Assembly (NCBI RefSeq): GCF_006517255.1
Contig: NZ_CP041185.1
Location: forward strand, 496,001-560,000
Origin: Janthinobacterium tructae
GTDB taxonomy: Bacteria; Pseudomonadota; Gammaproteobacteria; Burkholderiales; Burkholderiaceae_D
DNA: 64,000 nucleotides
Direction of reading: 5' to 3'
Shown: in pieces, positions 44,567 through 52,479 of the stretch
How positions within the stretch are numbered: position 1 is the first letter of the stretch
How the letters are laid out: each line of letters starts with the position of its first letter
Notes under the pieces: model-generated
Databases searched by the model: none
Told to the model about the DNA's origin: nothing
The model's input: the letters and a program-made list of their open reading frames with translations, nothing else
Position numbers and translations under genes: made by a program

Positions 44567-45401
44567 AGGCAAGAAGCGCTTCGTCAGCGCGCAGATCGAG
44601 CGCTGCCCGATGCACGGCGAGTACACGGCCATGCTGATTCGCGGCGCCTGGTCCGGCTGCCCGGATTGCATGAACGTCGAGGACCAGGTGCGCGAGGCAG
44701 AGCAGCGCGCCGCGTGGCGCCAGGAGCTCAAGGCGCGCGAATGGAGCGCAAAGCTCGGCCGTGCCGCTATTCCCGAGCGCTTCGCTGATCGCCGCCTCGA
44801 ATCGTACCGGCCGGACTGCCCTGGCGCCGAGCGCGCGCTGGCCGTGGCCACCCGGTACGCCGAGAACTTCGAAGATGCACGGGCCACTGGCGCCTGCCTG
44901 ATCTTCGCTGGGGATGTCGGTACCGGCAAGACGCACTTGGCCGTGGGAATCGCCCACCACATCATGGGGCACGGCCGCCAAGCGGTCTTCACCTCGGTGA
45001 TGCGCGCCGTGCGGTCCGTCAAGGAGACCTACGCCAAGGGCGCGGGCCGCACCGAGGCGCAGGCCATCCGCGACCTAGTCGACCCTGATCTGCTGATCCT
45101 CGACGAGGTGGGCGTGCAGCACGGCAGCGACACGGAAAAGCTGATCCTGTTCGAAATCATCAACGGCCGCTACGAGGCGGCGCGCCCGACCATCGTCATC
45201 AGCAATTTGGACGCGGCCGGCCTGGAGCAGTTCCTGGGTGCGCGGGCGTTTGACCGATTGCGCGAGGGCGGCGGCAGGCTGGTGGTCTTCGATTGGGAGT
45301 CGCACAGGGGGAAACGCCCGAGCGTCCAGGCTGCGAATGCCGCTCAGGATTTGCCAGAGGCACCGCCGCACTGCGCAAGGGCCATGGCCGCTACGAAGTG
45401 A
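44508..45401 (+). CDS. DnaC-like helicase loader (AAA+)
   Basis: In this 297-residue protein an N-terminal Cys-containing region (RCPMHGEYTAM...GCPDC) is followed by AAA+ ATPase motifs: Walker A GDVGTGKT (135-142), Walker B LLILDEVG, and the sensor TIVISNLDAAGL. It loads the host DnaB helicase on phage DNA. It overlaps the DUF1376 gene by 59 bp. Confidence 0.92.
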   Translation: METLASRITTRALGQMAPFEGKKRFVSAQIERCPMHGEYTAMLIRGAWSGCPDCMNVEDQVREAEQRAAWRQELKAREWSAKLGRAAIPERFADRRLESYRPDCPGAERALAVATRYAENFEDARATGACLIFAGDVGTGKTHLAVGIAHHIMGHGRQAVFTSVMRAVRSVKETYAKGAGRTEAQAIRDLVDPDLLILDEVGVQHGSDTEKLILFEIINGRYEAARPTIVISNLDAAGLEQFLGARAFDRLREGGGRLVVFDWESHRGKRPSVQAANAAQDLPEAPPHCARAMAATK

Positions 45402-45437
45402 CGTACCCATCAGAAAAATCGGCTTAAAAGGCTTCAA

Positions 45438-45791
45438 ATGAAAAATCAAGAAAACGAAATCGCAACAAACAAACGCCTGGCCGAGCTGCTGGGCTGGACC
45501 AGGATTGTCGAGGTGGGCGGCGCCCTGGTCGGCACGCCGCCGGCCGGCGCTGCCGCAAGTCGCGGCCAGGCGCTGGTGCCGGACTGGCTGGGCGACTGGG
45601 CGGCGGCCGGGCCGTTGATCGGACAGTTCTCGATGAGCGTCGGCTTCACAGGGCTTGACGCGGTGGCGACCGCACGCGATTACGAAAAGGGCGCGGCATT
45701 TGAGGCGATCGCGGACCACGCTACAGCCGATGCGGCTGCGCGGGTCGCCATCGTGCGAGCAATTATCCGTGCGCTGGAGGCGGGCCAATGA
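45438..45791 (+). CDS. Phage protein, probable ABA-sandwich domain
   Basis: The 117-residue product has RLAELLGWTRIVEVGGALVG, LVPDWLGDW and FTGLDAVATARDYEKGAAFE, the order seen in small phage ABA-sandwich proteins. Function unknown. It overlaps the next gene by 4 bp. Confidence 0.72.
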   Translation: MKNQENEIATNKRLAELLGWTRIVEVGGALVGTPPAGAAASRGQALVPDWLGDWAAAGPLIGQFSMSVGFTGLDAVATARDYEKGAAFEAIADHATADAAARVAIVRAIIRALEAGQ

Positions 45792-46135
45792 TGGCCCGTG
45801 GCTTGCAGGCGCTGGGTCGCCTCAAGGTCGGCGCCATGAACAAGACCGAAGCCGCGTATGCGCAGACGCTGGAACTGCGCAAGGCCGCTGGCGAGGTGGT
45901 CTGGTACAAGTTCGAAGGCCTGAAATTCCGCCTGGCCGACAACACTTTCTACACGCCGGATTTCGCCGTTCTCTTGGCTGGCGGCGCCTTGGAGGCGCAC
46001 GAAGTAAAAGGCCACTGGCAAGACGATGCACGCGCGAAGATCAAGATCGCGGCCGACATGTACCCGCTGCGCTTTGTCGCCGTGCAAGCGCTGCCGAAGA
46101 AGGCGGGCGGCGGGTGGAAAGTTGAGGAATTTTGA
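45788..46135 (+). CDS. DUF1064 nuclease-like phage protein
   Basis: The 115-residue protein carries NKTEAAYAQTLELRKAAGEV, YKFEGLKFRLADNTFYTPDF and HEVKGHWQDDARAKIKIAAD, with Asp/Glu-x-Lys of a PD-(D/E)xK nuclease fold. DUF1064 proteins are predicted to be resolvase-like. Place in the late early operon fits DNA processing. Confidence 0.82.
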   Translation: MMARGLQALGRLKVGAMNKTEAAYAQTLELRKAAGEVVWYKFEGLKFRLADNTFYTPDFAVLLAGGALEAHEVKGHWQDDARAKIKIAADMYPLRFVAVQALPKKAGGGWKVEEF

Positions 46136-46560
46136 TGGGCGCGAACAAGAAGCCGCGTAAGCGGTATATCCCGAAGCCAGCCGTGCTGCCACCAGGCGCC
46201 CGCCCGGCCATGGCATTCGAAATGCCCGGCTTCCAGGCCAGCGAGGCGATGGGCAAGGAGCATTTTCAAGAGCAGCACGTCTATGACCTGCTTAGCAACG
46301 CCGACATGACGCGCCGTATTGCGCCAGCTGGGCATGCCATCCTGCCGGTGGCTCAGGCCATGGTCGAGGCGATTGCCGAGATCCAGGCGCGCGCCCAGCG
46401 CACGGGCACCTTCGGCGTCAACGGCGACGAGATGCGCGTGCTGCGCGAGGGCGTTGGAAAGACGATGGTCTTCCTGCGCTGCGCCTCGAATGTCGAGATT
46501 GCGCGCGCTGGCCTGGCCGCAGTGCGCGAATTCAACCGGACCGGCGTGCTGCGCGTATGA
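46135..46560 (+). CDS. Phage protein of unknown function
   Basis: The 141-residue product starts MGANKKPRKRYIPKPAVLPP, coupled to the previous stop (TGATG; a TTG one codon earlier is possible). The C-terminal half is helical (HAILPVAQAMVEAIAEIQAR). Common in betaproteobacterial phages, no known role. Confidence 0.72.
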   Translation: MGANKKPRKRYIPKPAVLPPGARPAMAFEMPGFQASEAMGKEHFQEQHVYDLLSNADMTRRIAPAGHAILPVAQAMVEAIAEIQARAQRTGTFGVNGDEMRVLREGVGKTMVFLRCASNVEIARAGLAAVREFNRTGVLRV

Positions 46561-46637
46561 GTGGCGCAAGAGATTGGCAGGGCTAGCACAGGTCAAAAAA
46601 GGGTGTTAACGTTGACGTACGGAATGAAAGGGAATTC

Positions 46638-47189
46638 ATGGGCTTCGCAGAAAAGTATATCGCATCGATCAACTCGTCCAACCTGAAAGACGATGAGCGG
46701 CATCACCTCACGGAGGCGCTTGCGGCTGCGGCACTGGCTGATCGGTCTGGCTCTGGCCTGGGCGCTTTGCTGTCGCGTGTGAAGTACGCGGACGGTGCAG
46801 CGCGCCAGCTCTTCGAAAGTGGCTCGTCGAATTTGGCTCAGCTGCTGCGCATCTGGACTGCGGCTGTAGCAGAGAAAGGTCGCTCGCGTGGCTGGGTGAA
46901 GGCGAATACTGCATGGGACCAACAAGCCGCCCAGGCTCTGTATCGCCGCGTCGCGCACGCGTCGCTTGCGCATTGGCTCGATGGTAAATGCGTTGCTTGC
47001 CATGGAACGGGCGTGACGAGCAATCGGCAGTTCTGCGTGCCTTGCAAGGGGGGCGGCAAGGGGGAAGTGGAATGTGCTGGCGGGTTTGAGCGCGAGCGGA
47101 TTGTTGACATGGTCAGCGAACTGGAAGGGCTAGCGCAAGCTCACAATGCACGTGCGGCACGCCGATTAAGTAGCGCTTTAAAATATTAG
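46638..47189 (+). CDS. Zinc-finger protein, probable Q-like late antiterminator
   Basis: The 183-residue protein has a helical N-terminal half and a DnaJ-like zinc knuckle (CVACHGTG...CVPCKGGG). Lambdoid Q antiterminators of this type sit at the end of the early operon before the late promoter, as here. The assignment rests on the zinc motif and position. Confidence 0.65.
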   Translation: MGFAEKYIASINSSNLKDDERHHLTEALAAAALADRSGSGLGALLSRVKYADGAARQLFESGSSNLAQLLRIWTAAVAEKGRSRGWVKANTAWDQQAAQALYRRVAHASLAHWLDGKCVACHGTGVTSNRQFCVPCKGGGKGEVECAGGFERERIVDMVSELEGLAQAHNARAARRLSSALKY

Positions 47190-47213
47190 GTGTTGTGCGT
47201 TAAATTTGATGGG

Positions 47214-47245
47214 TATAATGGCAATAGAAGTGGTTTTTTTATAAT
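47214..47245 (+). promoter_or_regulatory. Two candidate -10 boxes before the cytochrome gene
   Basis: TATAAT occurs at 47214-47219 and again at 47240-47245 in an AT-rich gap of 92 bp. TTGTGC lies 14 bp before the first, a poor fit for a -35. The cargo gene probably has its own promoter. Confidence 0.4.
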
Positions 47246-47281
47246 CCGGTATGAGGCTCAACTCCTAAGATTGGAAGTGAC

Positions 47282-48124
47282 ATGCTACCCACCACCCGCT
47301 TTATCATACTTGTTCTTCTTTCTGGCATGATCGGTCTTTTGCCAGCGCCCGCCACAGCAAGTGCTAAGTTGGCTTTTGATAAAAATTGTATGGCTTGCCA
47401 CAAAGCAGTTGGGAGAATGATTGGGCCGGGCTTTGACCAAATTGCTCAAAAATACGCTGGACAGCCTGATATTGAAACATTTCTCGCCACCAAGATAATT
47501 GAAGGGGGCAAGGGTTCTTTCGGCCAGGTGCCAATGCCTCGGAGCCCCGGAGTTTCTCTATCAGAAGCCACTCAACTGGCACACTGGATTTTAACGGGCG
47601 AGGAGGGCACGCGTGGTGCCGCTTCACCGAGCGCACCAAGGGCGGTGCCGTCGCCAAATGAAGGGAGTAACGTTGCAGCGCTTTTACAAGAGGCTATTGT
47701 CGCGAGAAATGAGCTTAGGCATCCTAATGCTCGACAGCAAGCCCCATCATCTACTGCAAGTCAGCAGTTATCCACCACGCGGTCAGCATCCCCCTCTGGA
47801 CCTGCAGACGCTGGCAGCGTCGTAATGGCATGTTTGCAGCATAGAGAGGCGCCTCGGAAGCAATCGCCTGATTATTATTATAATGTTGGTGAAATATTTA
47901 CCAATGGATGTAACGAGCCAATACGTGCTAGGTGGTGCAATGCGAAGACTCGTGACACTTGTGACGATGCCGGTCATTATGGATATGACCTCCAGCCAGG
48001 TGCCTCAAAGACTTTCTATCGAAACTCCGAGAAGACGGTTGGGTTCATATTCTGGGCATGTAAACTGAGTGAAGGTGGGAGAAAAATCCGGATGGACTTT
48101 GAGGGAAGATGCCTGTTTGAGTAG
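47282..48124 (+). CDS. Exported c-type cytochrome with Cys-rich C-terminal domain (cargo gene)
   Basis: The 280-residue protein has a signal peptide to about residue 27 (ATASA), a haem c site CMACHK (Cys36, Cys39, His40), the GP loop RMIGPGF and an axial Met85 in GQVPMPR, all as in small c551-like cytochromes. After a Ser/Pro/Thr linker comes a second domain with NGCNEPIRARWCNAKTRDTC and FWACKLSEGG. It lies between the Q-like gene and the tRNA, a typical cargo slot. AT content is higher than in neighbouring phage genes. Confidence 0.85.
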   Translation: MLPTTRFIILVLLSGMIGLLPAPATASAKLAFDKNCMACHKAVGRMIGPGFDQIAQKYAGQPDIETFLATKIIEGGKGSFGQVPMPRSPGVSLSEATQLAHWILTGEEGTRGAASPSAPRAVPSPNEGSNVAALLQEAIVARNELRHPNARQQAPSSTASQQLSTTRSASPSGPADAGSVVMACLQHREAPRKQSPDYYYNVGEIFTNGCNEPIRARWCNAKTRDTCDDAGHYGYDLQPGASKTFYRNSEKTVGFIFWACKLSEGGRKIRMDFEGRCLFE

Positions 48125-48308
48125 TATCAACTGGTGATGTTTGTATGCTTTTCAAAATTCGTGTATTATTAATTACCACTCCCTGCACTCGTAATGATCG
48201 CGTAAGCGGCACCGATAGCAGGGATTCGCTTAGCATCCATAAGTTGATGGATCTGCTCGCGGTAAATTTGCATAGCTAACGATGCAGATTGTTATTGAAG
48301 AAAAATTA

Positions 48309-48333
48309 AGCCACCCTAGAGGTGGTTTTTTTT
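48309..48333 (+). terminator. Rho-independent terminator
   Basis: CCACC-CTAGA-GGTGG followed by eight T ends the cytochrome transcript. The stretch 48125-48308 before it holds no supported gene. Confidence 0.85.
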
Positions 48334-48340
48334 ACACCTA

Positions 48341-48381
48341 AAGTTTTAATAATGCTAAGATTCTTAGCATTATTAAAACTT
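48341..48381. repeat. Perfect 19-bp inverted repeat, AT-rich
   Basis: AAGTTTTAATAATGCTAAG (48341-48359) and its exact complement (48363-48381) flank a three-base loop. It lies 14 bp before the ATG of the broken PEP-CTERM gene. It could be a strong hairpin in the leader or an operator. Confidence 0.8.
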
Positions 48382-48394
48382 CTAGGGGTCTTCC

Positions 48395-48913
48395 ATGTTT
48401 AAACGAATTGCTGGCGTCGTCGTCGCCGCTTCTTTGCTCTGCGGTGCTTCGGCGCAAGCGGCTGATTAGCGATTGGATTTCACGGCAACGAGCTTCGTCC
48501 CATTTTATGACGCAGCTGGTCCGGCGCCGTTCAATTTTGCCACGGGTTACGCCATCTTCTCGGCGGATTCACTTGGCTCGAATTGGACCGCAGTAAAAGA
48601 TTTCGACCTTACGATAGGTAACGCGCACTACACTCGGTCCGATGTGGGTGTCGACCTCCGGGCTAGGGGCGCTTTCGTCGGTGGACTTCTGAATGACTTT
48701 CGCACAATAAACAATGGGACTAACGATTTTTGGATTGACTTAAATAATACGCAGTCGACCGGGCTTATATACGCGAGTGTGAGTAAATCCGGATACTGGG
48801 AAAGTTACGACATTAAGCAGACCGTGTCTGCCGTCCCTGAGCCGGAGACGTACGGCATGTTCCTCGCAGGCTTGGGTCTGCTAGGCGTTGTAGCGCGCCG
48901 CCGCAAGGCATAA
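48395..48913 (+). pseudogene. PEP-CTERM exported protein broken by an in-frame TAG
   Basis: The ATG at 48395 opens a signal peptide MFKRIAGVVVAASLLCGASA followed by QAAD and then TAG (48467-48469). The same frame continues without a break to 48913, giving about 147 more residues that end SAVPEPETYGMFLAGLGLLG then VVARRRKA, a complete PEP-CTERM sorting signal. One base change would restore a 172-codon gene. Intact proteins of this type are handed to exosortase and anchored or released at the surface. Amber readthrough or a sequencing error are alternatives. Confidence 0.8.
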
Positions 48914-48947
48914 ACACCATTGCGGCCCTGGCCGCGCAATAAATCGA

Positions 48948-48978
48948 AGCCCGCCCCGAAAGGATCGCGGGCTTTTTT
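48948..48978 (+). terminator. Rho-independent terminator after the PEP-CTERM pseudogene
   Basis: AGCCCGC/GCGGGCT with a 12-base loop and six T. Confidence 0.85.
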
Positions 48979-49002
48979 GTTTTCTGGCCACGTAGCGAGG
49001 CA

Positions 49003-49218
49003 ATGATGGCTGTAGCCGAGTTGTTCAGCCGCCTTCGTTGGCGCCGTACGCCGCCGGAATTCAGCCGCCTTCGTTGGCGCCGTACGCCGCCGGAAATGAC
49101 TGCCATCGTCACCGACATGGCGCCAGTCGAGCCACCCACGCAACAAGAAATTACCGACCAACTCGACATCGACGTGGTGCGCCAGTTTCAGCGCTTGCTG
49201 GACGTGGATGTCGATTGA
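49003..49218 (+). CDS. Small phage protein with a 12-residue tandem duplication
   Basis: The 71-residue product holds FSRLRWRRTPPE twice in a row, then EMTAIVTDMAPVEPPTQQEI and TDQLDIDVVRQFQRLL. Only a weak GAGG lies before the ATG, and the frame may start at 49003 or 49006. Function unknown. Confidence 0.45.
   Translation: MMAVAELFSRLRWRRTPPEFSRLRWRRTPPEMTAIVTDMAPVEPPTQQEITDQLDIDVVRQFQRLLDVDVD
49024..49095 (+). repeat. Perfect 36-bp tandem duplication
   Basis: Units 49024-49059 and 49060-49095 are identical. The unit length keeps the reading frame of the 49003 gene. Exact identity suggests a recent event. Confidence 0.95.
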
Positions 49219-49254
49219 TCGATTTGGAATCTGACTCGGCCCTTCATGCAGGGA

Positions 49255-49479
49255 TTAATTTACCAATTTGTAGCGGTAACCCTTGCCTTGCATGCATAAA
49301 TCACGAAGCTCTTTCTGCTCGGAAGCTGGCGTCTTGTTGAGCTTGATTTGATATTGACACTCTGAAAGTGCGTCTGTTTTTTGGTCAAAAGTGGAGCCTT
49401 TTTTTACATAGTCATAGCTCGGAGATGCGCAGGCGCTAAGTATTAATGTCCCGAAAAAAACTGTGAATAGCTTAATCAT
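49255..49479 (-). CDS. Small lipoprotein (cargo gene)
   Basis: The 74-residue product has a lipoprotein signal (MIKLFTVFFGTLILSACAS, lipobox LSAC) and a short mature part with two Cys. It reads leftward with its own AT-rich upstream region. Possible surface or superinfection role, by analogy with other phage lipoproteins. Confidence 0.75.
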   Translation of the reverse strand: MIKLFTVFFGTLILSACASPSYDYVKKGSTFDQKTDALSECQYQIKLNKTPASEQKELRDLCMQGKGYRYKLVN

Positions 49480-49562
49480 GGTTATATCGATTTAAAGGAT
49501 GATGTAGATGTGGATGTATGTTTATGCACGTGCATTGAGTGCACCGCATAAAATGTTACCAC

Positions 49563-49592
49563 TTGACAAGAAAATATCGTAGCAAATTATGA
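49563..49592 (+). promoter_or_regulatory. Candidate promoter upstream of tRNA and late genes
   Basis: Perfect TTGACA (49563-49568), an 18-bp spacer and TTATGA (49587-49592). It lies about 90 bp before the tRNA in an AT-rich gap and could serve the tRNA or be the late promoter under Q control. Confidence 0.5.
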
Positions 49593-49690
49593 ATATTTCT
49601 TATTAATTTTTTAATTTCGGCGAGTAATATCAAATTCAGCTCAAATTCAAGGCAAGTCACTTGGCAGCTAACTTCGCCATTCATGGCAGT

Positions 49691-49765
49691 GCGGGTGTAG
49701 CTCAAGTGGTAGAGCGCGGGCCTTCCAAGCCGGCGACGCGGGTTCGAGGCCCGTCACCCGCTCCA
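49691..49765 (+). tRNA. tRNA-Gly (anticodon UCC)
   Basis: The 75-nt cloverleaf has acceptor GCGGGTG/CACCCGC, D arm GCTC/GAGC, anticodon loop CTTCCAA, T arm GCGGG-TTCGAGG-CCCGT, and encoded TCCA at the 3' end. The anticodon stem CGGGC/GCCGG has one G-G mismatch at the second pair, unusual for a cellular tRNA. It is carried inside the prophage. Confidence 0.9.
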
Positions 49766-49793
49766 GTTCTCCTCGCCTGGCATGCCGGGTTTC

Positions 49794-49826
49794 GCCGCCA
49801 GCCGCATCACTGCGCTGGCGGCTTTT
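49794..49826 (+). terminator. Terminator after the tRNA
   Basis: Perfect 9-bp stem GCCGCCAGC/GCTGGCGGC with an 11-base loop and four T. Confidence 0.7.
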
Positions 49827-49842
49827 CTATTTGAGGTGCAGC

Positions 49843-49989
49843 ATGTTCGATATCGACTTTCGCCGGATGATCATCACCATCGCACTGCTGGGTGCGGTAA
49901 TCGGTGGCGCCACTATCGCACTCGTGCTGCTGGCCTGGCCCTCGTTGTGGGCGCTGGCCAAGCCGACGCTACATTCCTGGACTACCTGA
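49843..49989 (+). CDS. Small single-span membrane protein, 48 residues
   Basis: The product starts MFDIDFRRMIITIALLGAVI and has one long hydrophobic helix. GAGGTG precedes the ATG. It is placed where lysis or membrane proteins occur before terminase, but holin function is not shown. Confidence 0.6.
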   Translation: MFDIDFRRMIITIALLGAVIGGATIALVLLAWPSLWALAKPTLHSWTT

Positions 49990-50129
49990 CACTTGCGACT
50001 GCCAGCGCGCTCCAGTGGCAGGGCTTTGAAAAACGGGCGCAGTCACCGACGCATCATGGCCAAGAGGCTCCACCGCAATTCATCGCGGCCCTGCTTGGCA
50101 CGGGCGGTGACACAGATTATCCGCGATAG
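49947..50129 (+). CDS. Possible small phage protein, 60 residues
   Basis: From GTG 49947, overlapping the previous gene out of frame: ATFLDYLTLATASALQWQGF then a short tail. It has no ribosome site and conflicts at its end with the minus gene at 50080. Weak. Confidence 0.3.
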   Translation: MGAGQADATFLDYLTLATASALQWQGFEKRAQSPTHHGQEAPPQFIAALLGTGGDTDYPR

Positions 50130-50295
50130 GGGGAGTTGCGGGTGGGTGCCGGCTAACGCCTTGAGCTTGAAGGTATCCTTCTGCCGCGTCTAAGCCTTCC
50201 TCTATGACCAGTTGCACGGCGGTCTCGATAATTGCATTGAGCGCGCTGTCTGGATGGCAACTCCGGCCAGGCGTAAGCAGGTAGGTTGTCGGCAT
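50080..50295 (-). CDS. Possible small phage protein, 71 residues
   Basis: From ATG 50295: MPTTYLLTPGRSCHPDSALN, then a helix NAIIETAVQLVIEEGLDAAE. AAGGA lies 10 bp upstream. The last 17 residues overlap the previous candidate. Function unknown. Confidence 0.4.
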   Translation of the reverse strand: MPTTYLLTPGRSCHPDSALNAIIETAVQLVIEEGLDAAEGYLQAQGVSRHPPATPPIADNLCHRPCQAGPR

Positions 50296-50382
50296 CACAT
50301 CAGATCCTTGTTCGAAATCAAATGATGTCAAAGCCACCTGATTGGGTCTTGATTTGCGTCAACAAATTGGCGAATAAGTGAA

Positions 50383-50631
50383 ATGAAAAAAATTCAACAT
50401 CCGTCGAACAACGGCGTGCTCGGCGCGCCTGCAGGCTGGGATCAAGCCGAGTTGCCATGCAACGCGCTACCGATAACGCGCACGCAAGTGGGCGATCTGC
50501 CTGCCGTGGTGTCGTACTGGCACCCAGATGCCGTGGAGCTGGCAGCACTGAATGCCGGTGGTGCCGTCCGGCTGTGGGTGGTGGGTGCAACGATGACTCC
50601 CGTGATGCTCGACGTGGAGCCATCCCCGTAG
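50383..50631 (+). CDS. Small phage protein upstream of terminase
   Basis: The 82-residue product (MKKIQHPSNNGVLGAPAGWD start; LPAVVSYWHPDAVELAALNA) matches a type often found just before terminase genes. Role unknown. Confidence 0.7.
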   Translation: MKKIQHPSNNGVLGAPAGWDQAELPCNALPITRTQVGDLPAVVSYWHPDAVELAALNAGGAVRLWVVGATMTPVMLDVEPSP

Positions 50632-50649
50632 CAAAGAAATGGAATACAC

Positions 50650-51198
50650 ATGGGGCGCAAATCAGCACTGACCGAAAAGCAGTGGGCAGCGGTAGGCCAG
50701 CGACTCCTCAAAGGGGAGGCGGCCCGGGCGCTTGCTCGGGAATTCGGCGTATCCGAAGCCGCGATCAGAAAACGCTTTGGTGCGCAGACGAAACAGATAA
50801 AAGATGTTGCAAATCAATTGGTTGCGGCAGAGTCGGCATTTAGTGCGCTACCGATAGGTGCGCAGATAAGTGCGCGCACTTTGGCCGATGAGTTGAAAGA
50901 AATCTCGATGCACCTGGCTGGAGCCGCACGATATGGCGCTGCCACCGCGCACCGGCTGTCCGGCATCGCGCACAACAAGGCTGGCGAGATCGATGACGCC
51001 GAGCCGCTGGACGACAAGAGCCGCTTGGCTTTGGGTGATATCGCCGTGCTGACCAGGATGGCCAACGGCGCCGCCGAGATCGGCATGAACCTGCTCAAAG
51101 CCAGCAAGGACGTGAAGCCGGACGACGACTCGCCCACACCTGTCGCCATCACCTTCGGCGTGAAAGACGCCAAGCGCCATGACGACAATCCAGTTTGA
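50650..51198 (+). CDS. Terminase small subunit
   Basis: The 182-residue protein has an N-terminal HTH (TEKQWAAVGQRLLKGEAARA, LAREFGVSEAAIRKRFG), a helical oligomerisation part and an acidic C-terminus. It recognises phage DNA for packaging. It overlaps the large subunit gene by 20 bp, which supports the call. Confidence 0.88.
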   Translation: MGRKSALTEKQWAAVGQRLLKGEAARALAREFGVSEAAIRKRFGAQTKQIKDVANQLVAAESAFSALPIGAQISARTLADELKEISMHLAGAARYGAATAHRLSGIAHNKAGEIDDAEPLDDKSRLALGDIAVLTRMANGAAEIGMNLLKASKDVKPDDDSPTPVAITFGVKDAKRHDDNPV

Positions 51199-52465
51199 CC
51201 TGAACGTCCCGCAGTCGAGCTTCCTGCAACTGCCGCACAAGTTCAAGGCCTACGTGGCCGGGTTTGGCTCCGGCAAGACGTTTGTGGGCTGCGCGGGCAT
51301 CTGCGCCCACTTCTGGCAGTGGCCGGGCATCAACCAGGGGTACTTCGCGCCGACCTATCCGCAGATTCGCGACATCTTCTATCCCACGATGGAGGAGGTT
51401 GCCTATGCGATGGGCCTGCGCATCAAGGTGAAGCAGGGCGATCACGAGGTCGAGGTGTACGAGGGGCGGCGCTATCGCGGCACGGTCATTTGCCGCTCGA
51501 TGGAAAAGCCGGAAACCATCGTCGGCTTTAAGATCGGCCACGCGCTGATCGATGAGCTGGACGTGATGCCGCTGAAGAAGGCGCAGATGGCCTGGCGCAA
51601 GATCATCGCCCGTATGCGCTACAAGGTGCCTGGGCTGATGAACGGCATCGACGTGACGACGACGCCCGAGGGCTTCAAGTTCGTCTATCAGCAGTTCGTC
51701 AAGGCTATTCGGGACAAGCCTGAGCTGGCCAGCCTGTACGGCCTGATCCAGGCCAGCACCTTCGACAACGAGCTGAACCTGCCCGACGACTATATCCCGT
51801 CGCTGATGGCCAGCTACCCGCCAGCGTTGATTGATGCCTACCTGCGCGGCAAGTTCACCAACCTGACCAGCGGCAGCGTGTATGCCGACTTTGACCGCGC
51901 GCTGAACCACACGAACGAGATCATCCTGCCCGGTGAGCCGCTGATGGTAGGCCTGGACTTCAACGTGCAGAACATGACTGCCTGCATCAATGTGGTCCGG
52001 GAAGGGCTGCCGCGCACCCTGTCCGAGCGCGTGCAGGTGCGTGATACGCCGGCCATGGCCAAGATCCTGAAAGAAGACTTCAAGGACAAGGGCCACCAGG
52101 TGAAGATTTTCCCGGATGCGTCCGGCCAGAACACCAGCAGCAAGAACGCGAGCGAGTCCGACCTGTCCATTTTGCGGCAGGCGGGCTTCTTGCTCGAAGT
52201 GAACCACTCAAACCCTGCGGTCAAGGACCGGGTCAACGCCTATAACGGGATGATCCTGAATGCCCAGGGCGAGCGCCGCTGGAAGATCAACACCGACCAA
52301 TGCCCGACGACGACCGAGGCGCTGGAGCAGCAGGTGTGGGGCGCCGACGGCCAGCCAGACAAGAAATCTGGCCATGACCACCCGAACGATGCGAATGGCT
52401 ACTTTCTCGTGAAGCGCTACCCGATTGTGAAGAGCACGACGACCACCGCGCCGCTGCGCATGTAA
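51179..52465 (+). CDS. Terminase large subunit
   Basis: The 428-residue protein has Walker A GFGSGKT (28-34), Walker B HALIDELD (121-128), and RNase H-like nuclease acids in VGLDFNVQNM, IFPDASGQN and DHPNDANGY. It drives DNA into the prohead and cuts it. Confidence 0.95.
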   Translation: MTTIQFDLNVPQSSFLQLPHKFKAYVAGFGSGKTFVGCAGICAHFWQWPGINQGYFAPTYPQIRDIFYPTMEEVAYAMGLRIKVKQGDHEVEVYEGRRYRGTVICRSMEKPETIVGFKIGHALIDELDVMPLKKAQMAWRKIIARMRYKVPGLMNGIDVTTTPEGFKFVYQQFVKAIRDKPELASLYGLIQASTFDNELNLPDDYIPSLMASYPPALIDAYLRGKFTNLTSGSVYADFDRALNHTNEIILPGEPLMVGLDFNVQNMTACINVVREGLPRTLSERVQVRDTPAMAKILKEDFKDKGHQVKIFPDASGQNTSSKNASESDLSILRQAGFLLEVNHSNPAVKDRVNAYNGMILNAQGERRWKINTDQCPTTTEALEQQVWGADGQPDKKSGHDHPNDANGYFLVKRYPIVKSTTTTAPLRM

Positions 52466-52479
52466 CAACAAGGATTCCC

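Noticed and set aside
48867..49161. Minus frames with apparent TPTKAAEFRR repeats
   Set aside because: They are the reverse reading of the 36-bp duplication plus the PEP-CTERM end; no coding support.
49843..50337. Lysis cassette before terminase
   Set aside because: Only small membrane and unknown frames are present; no endolysin or spanin motif. Lysis genes may lie beyond the window.
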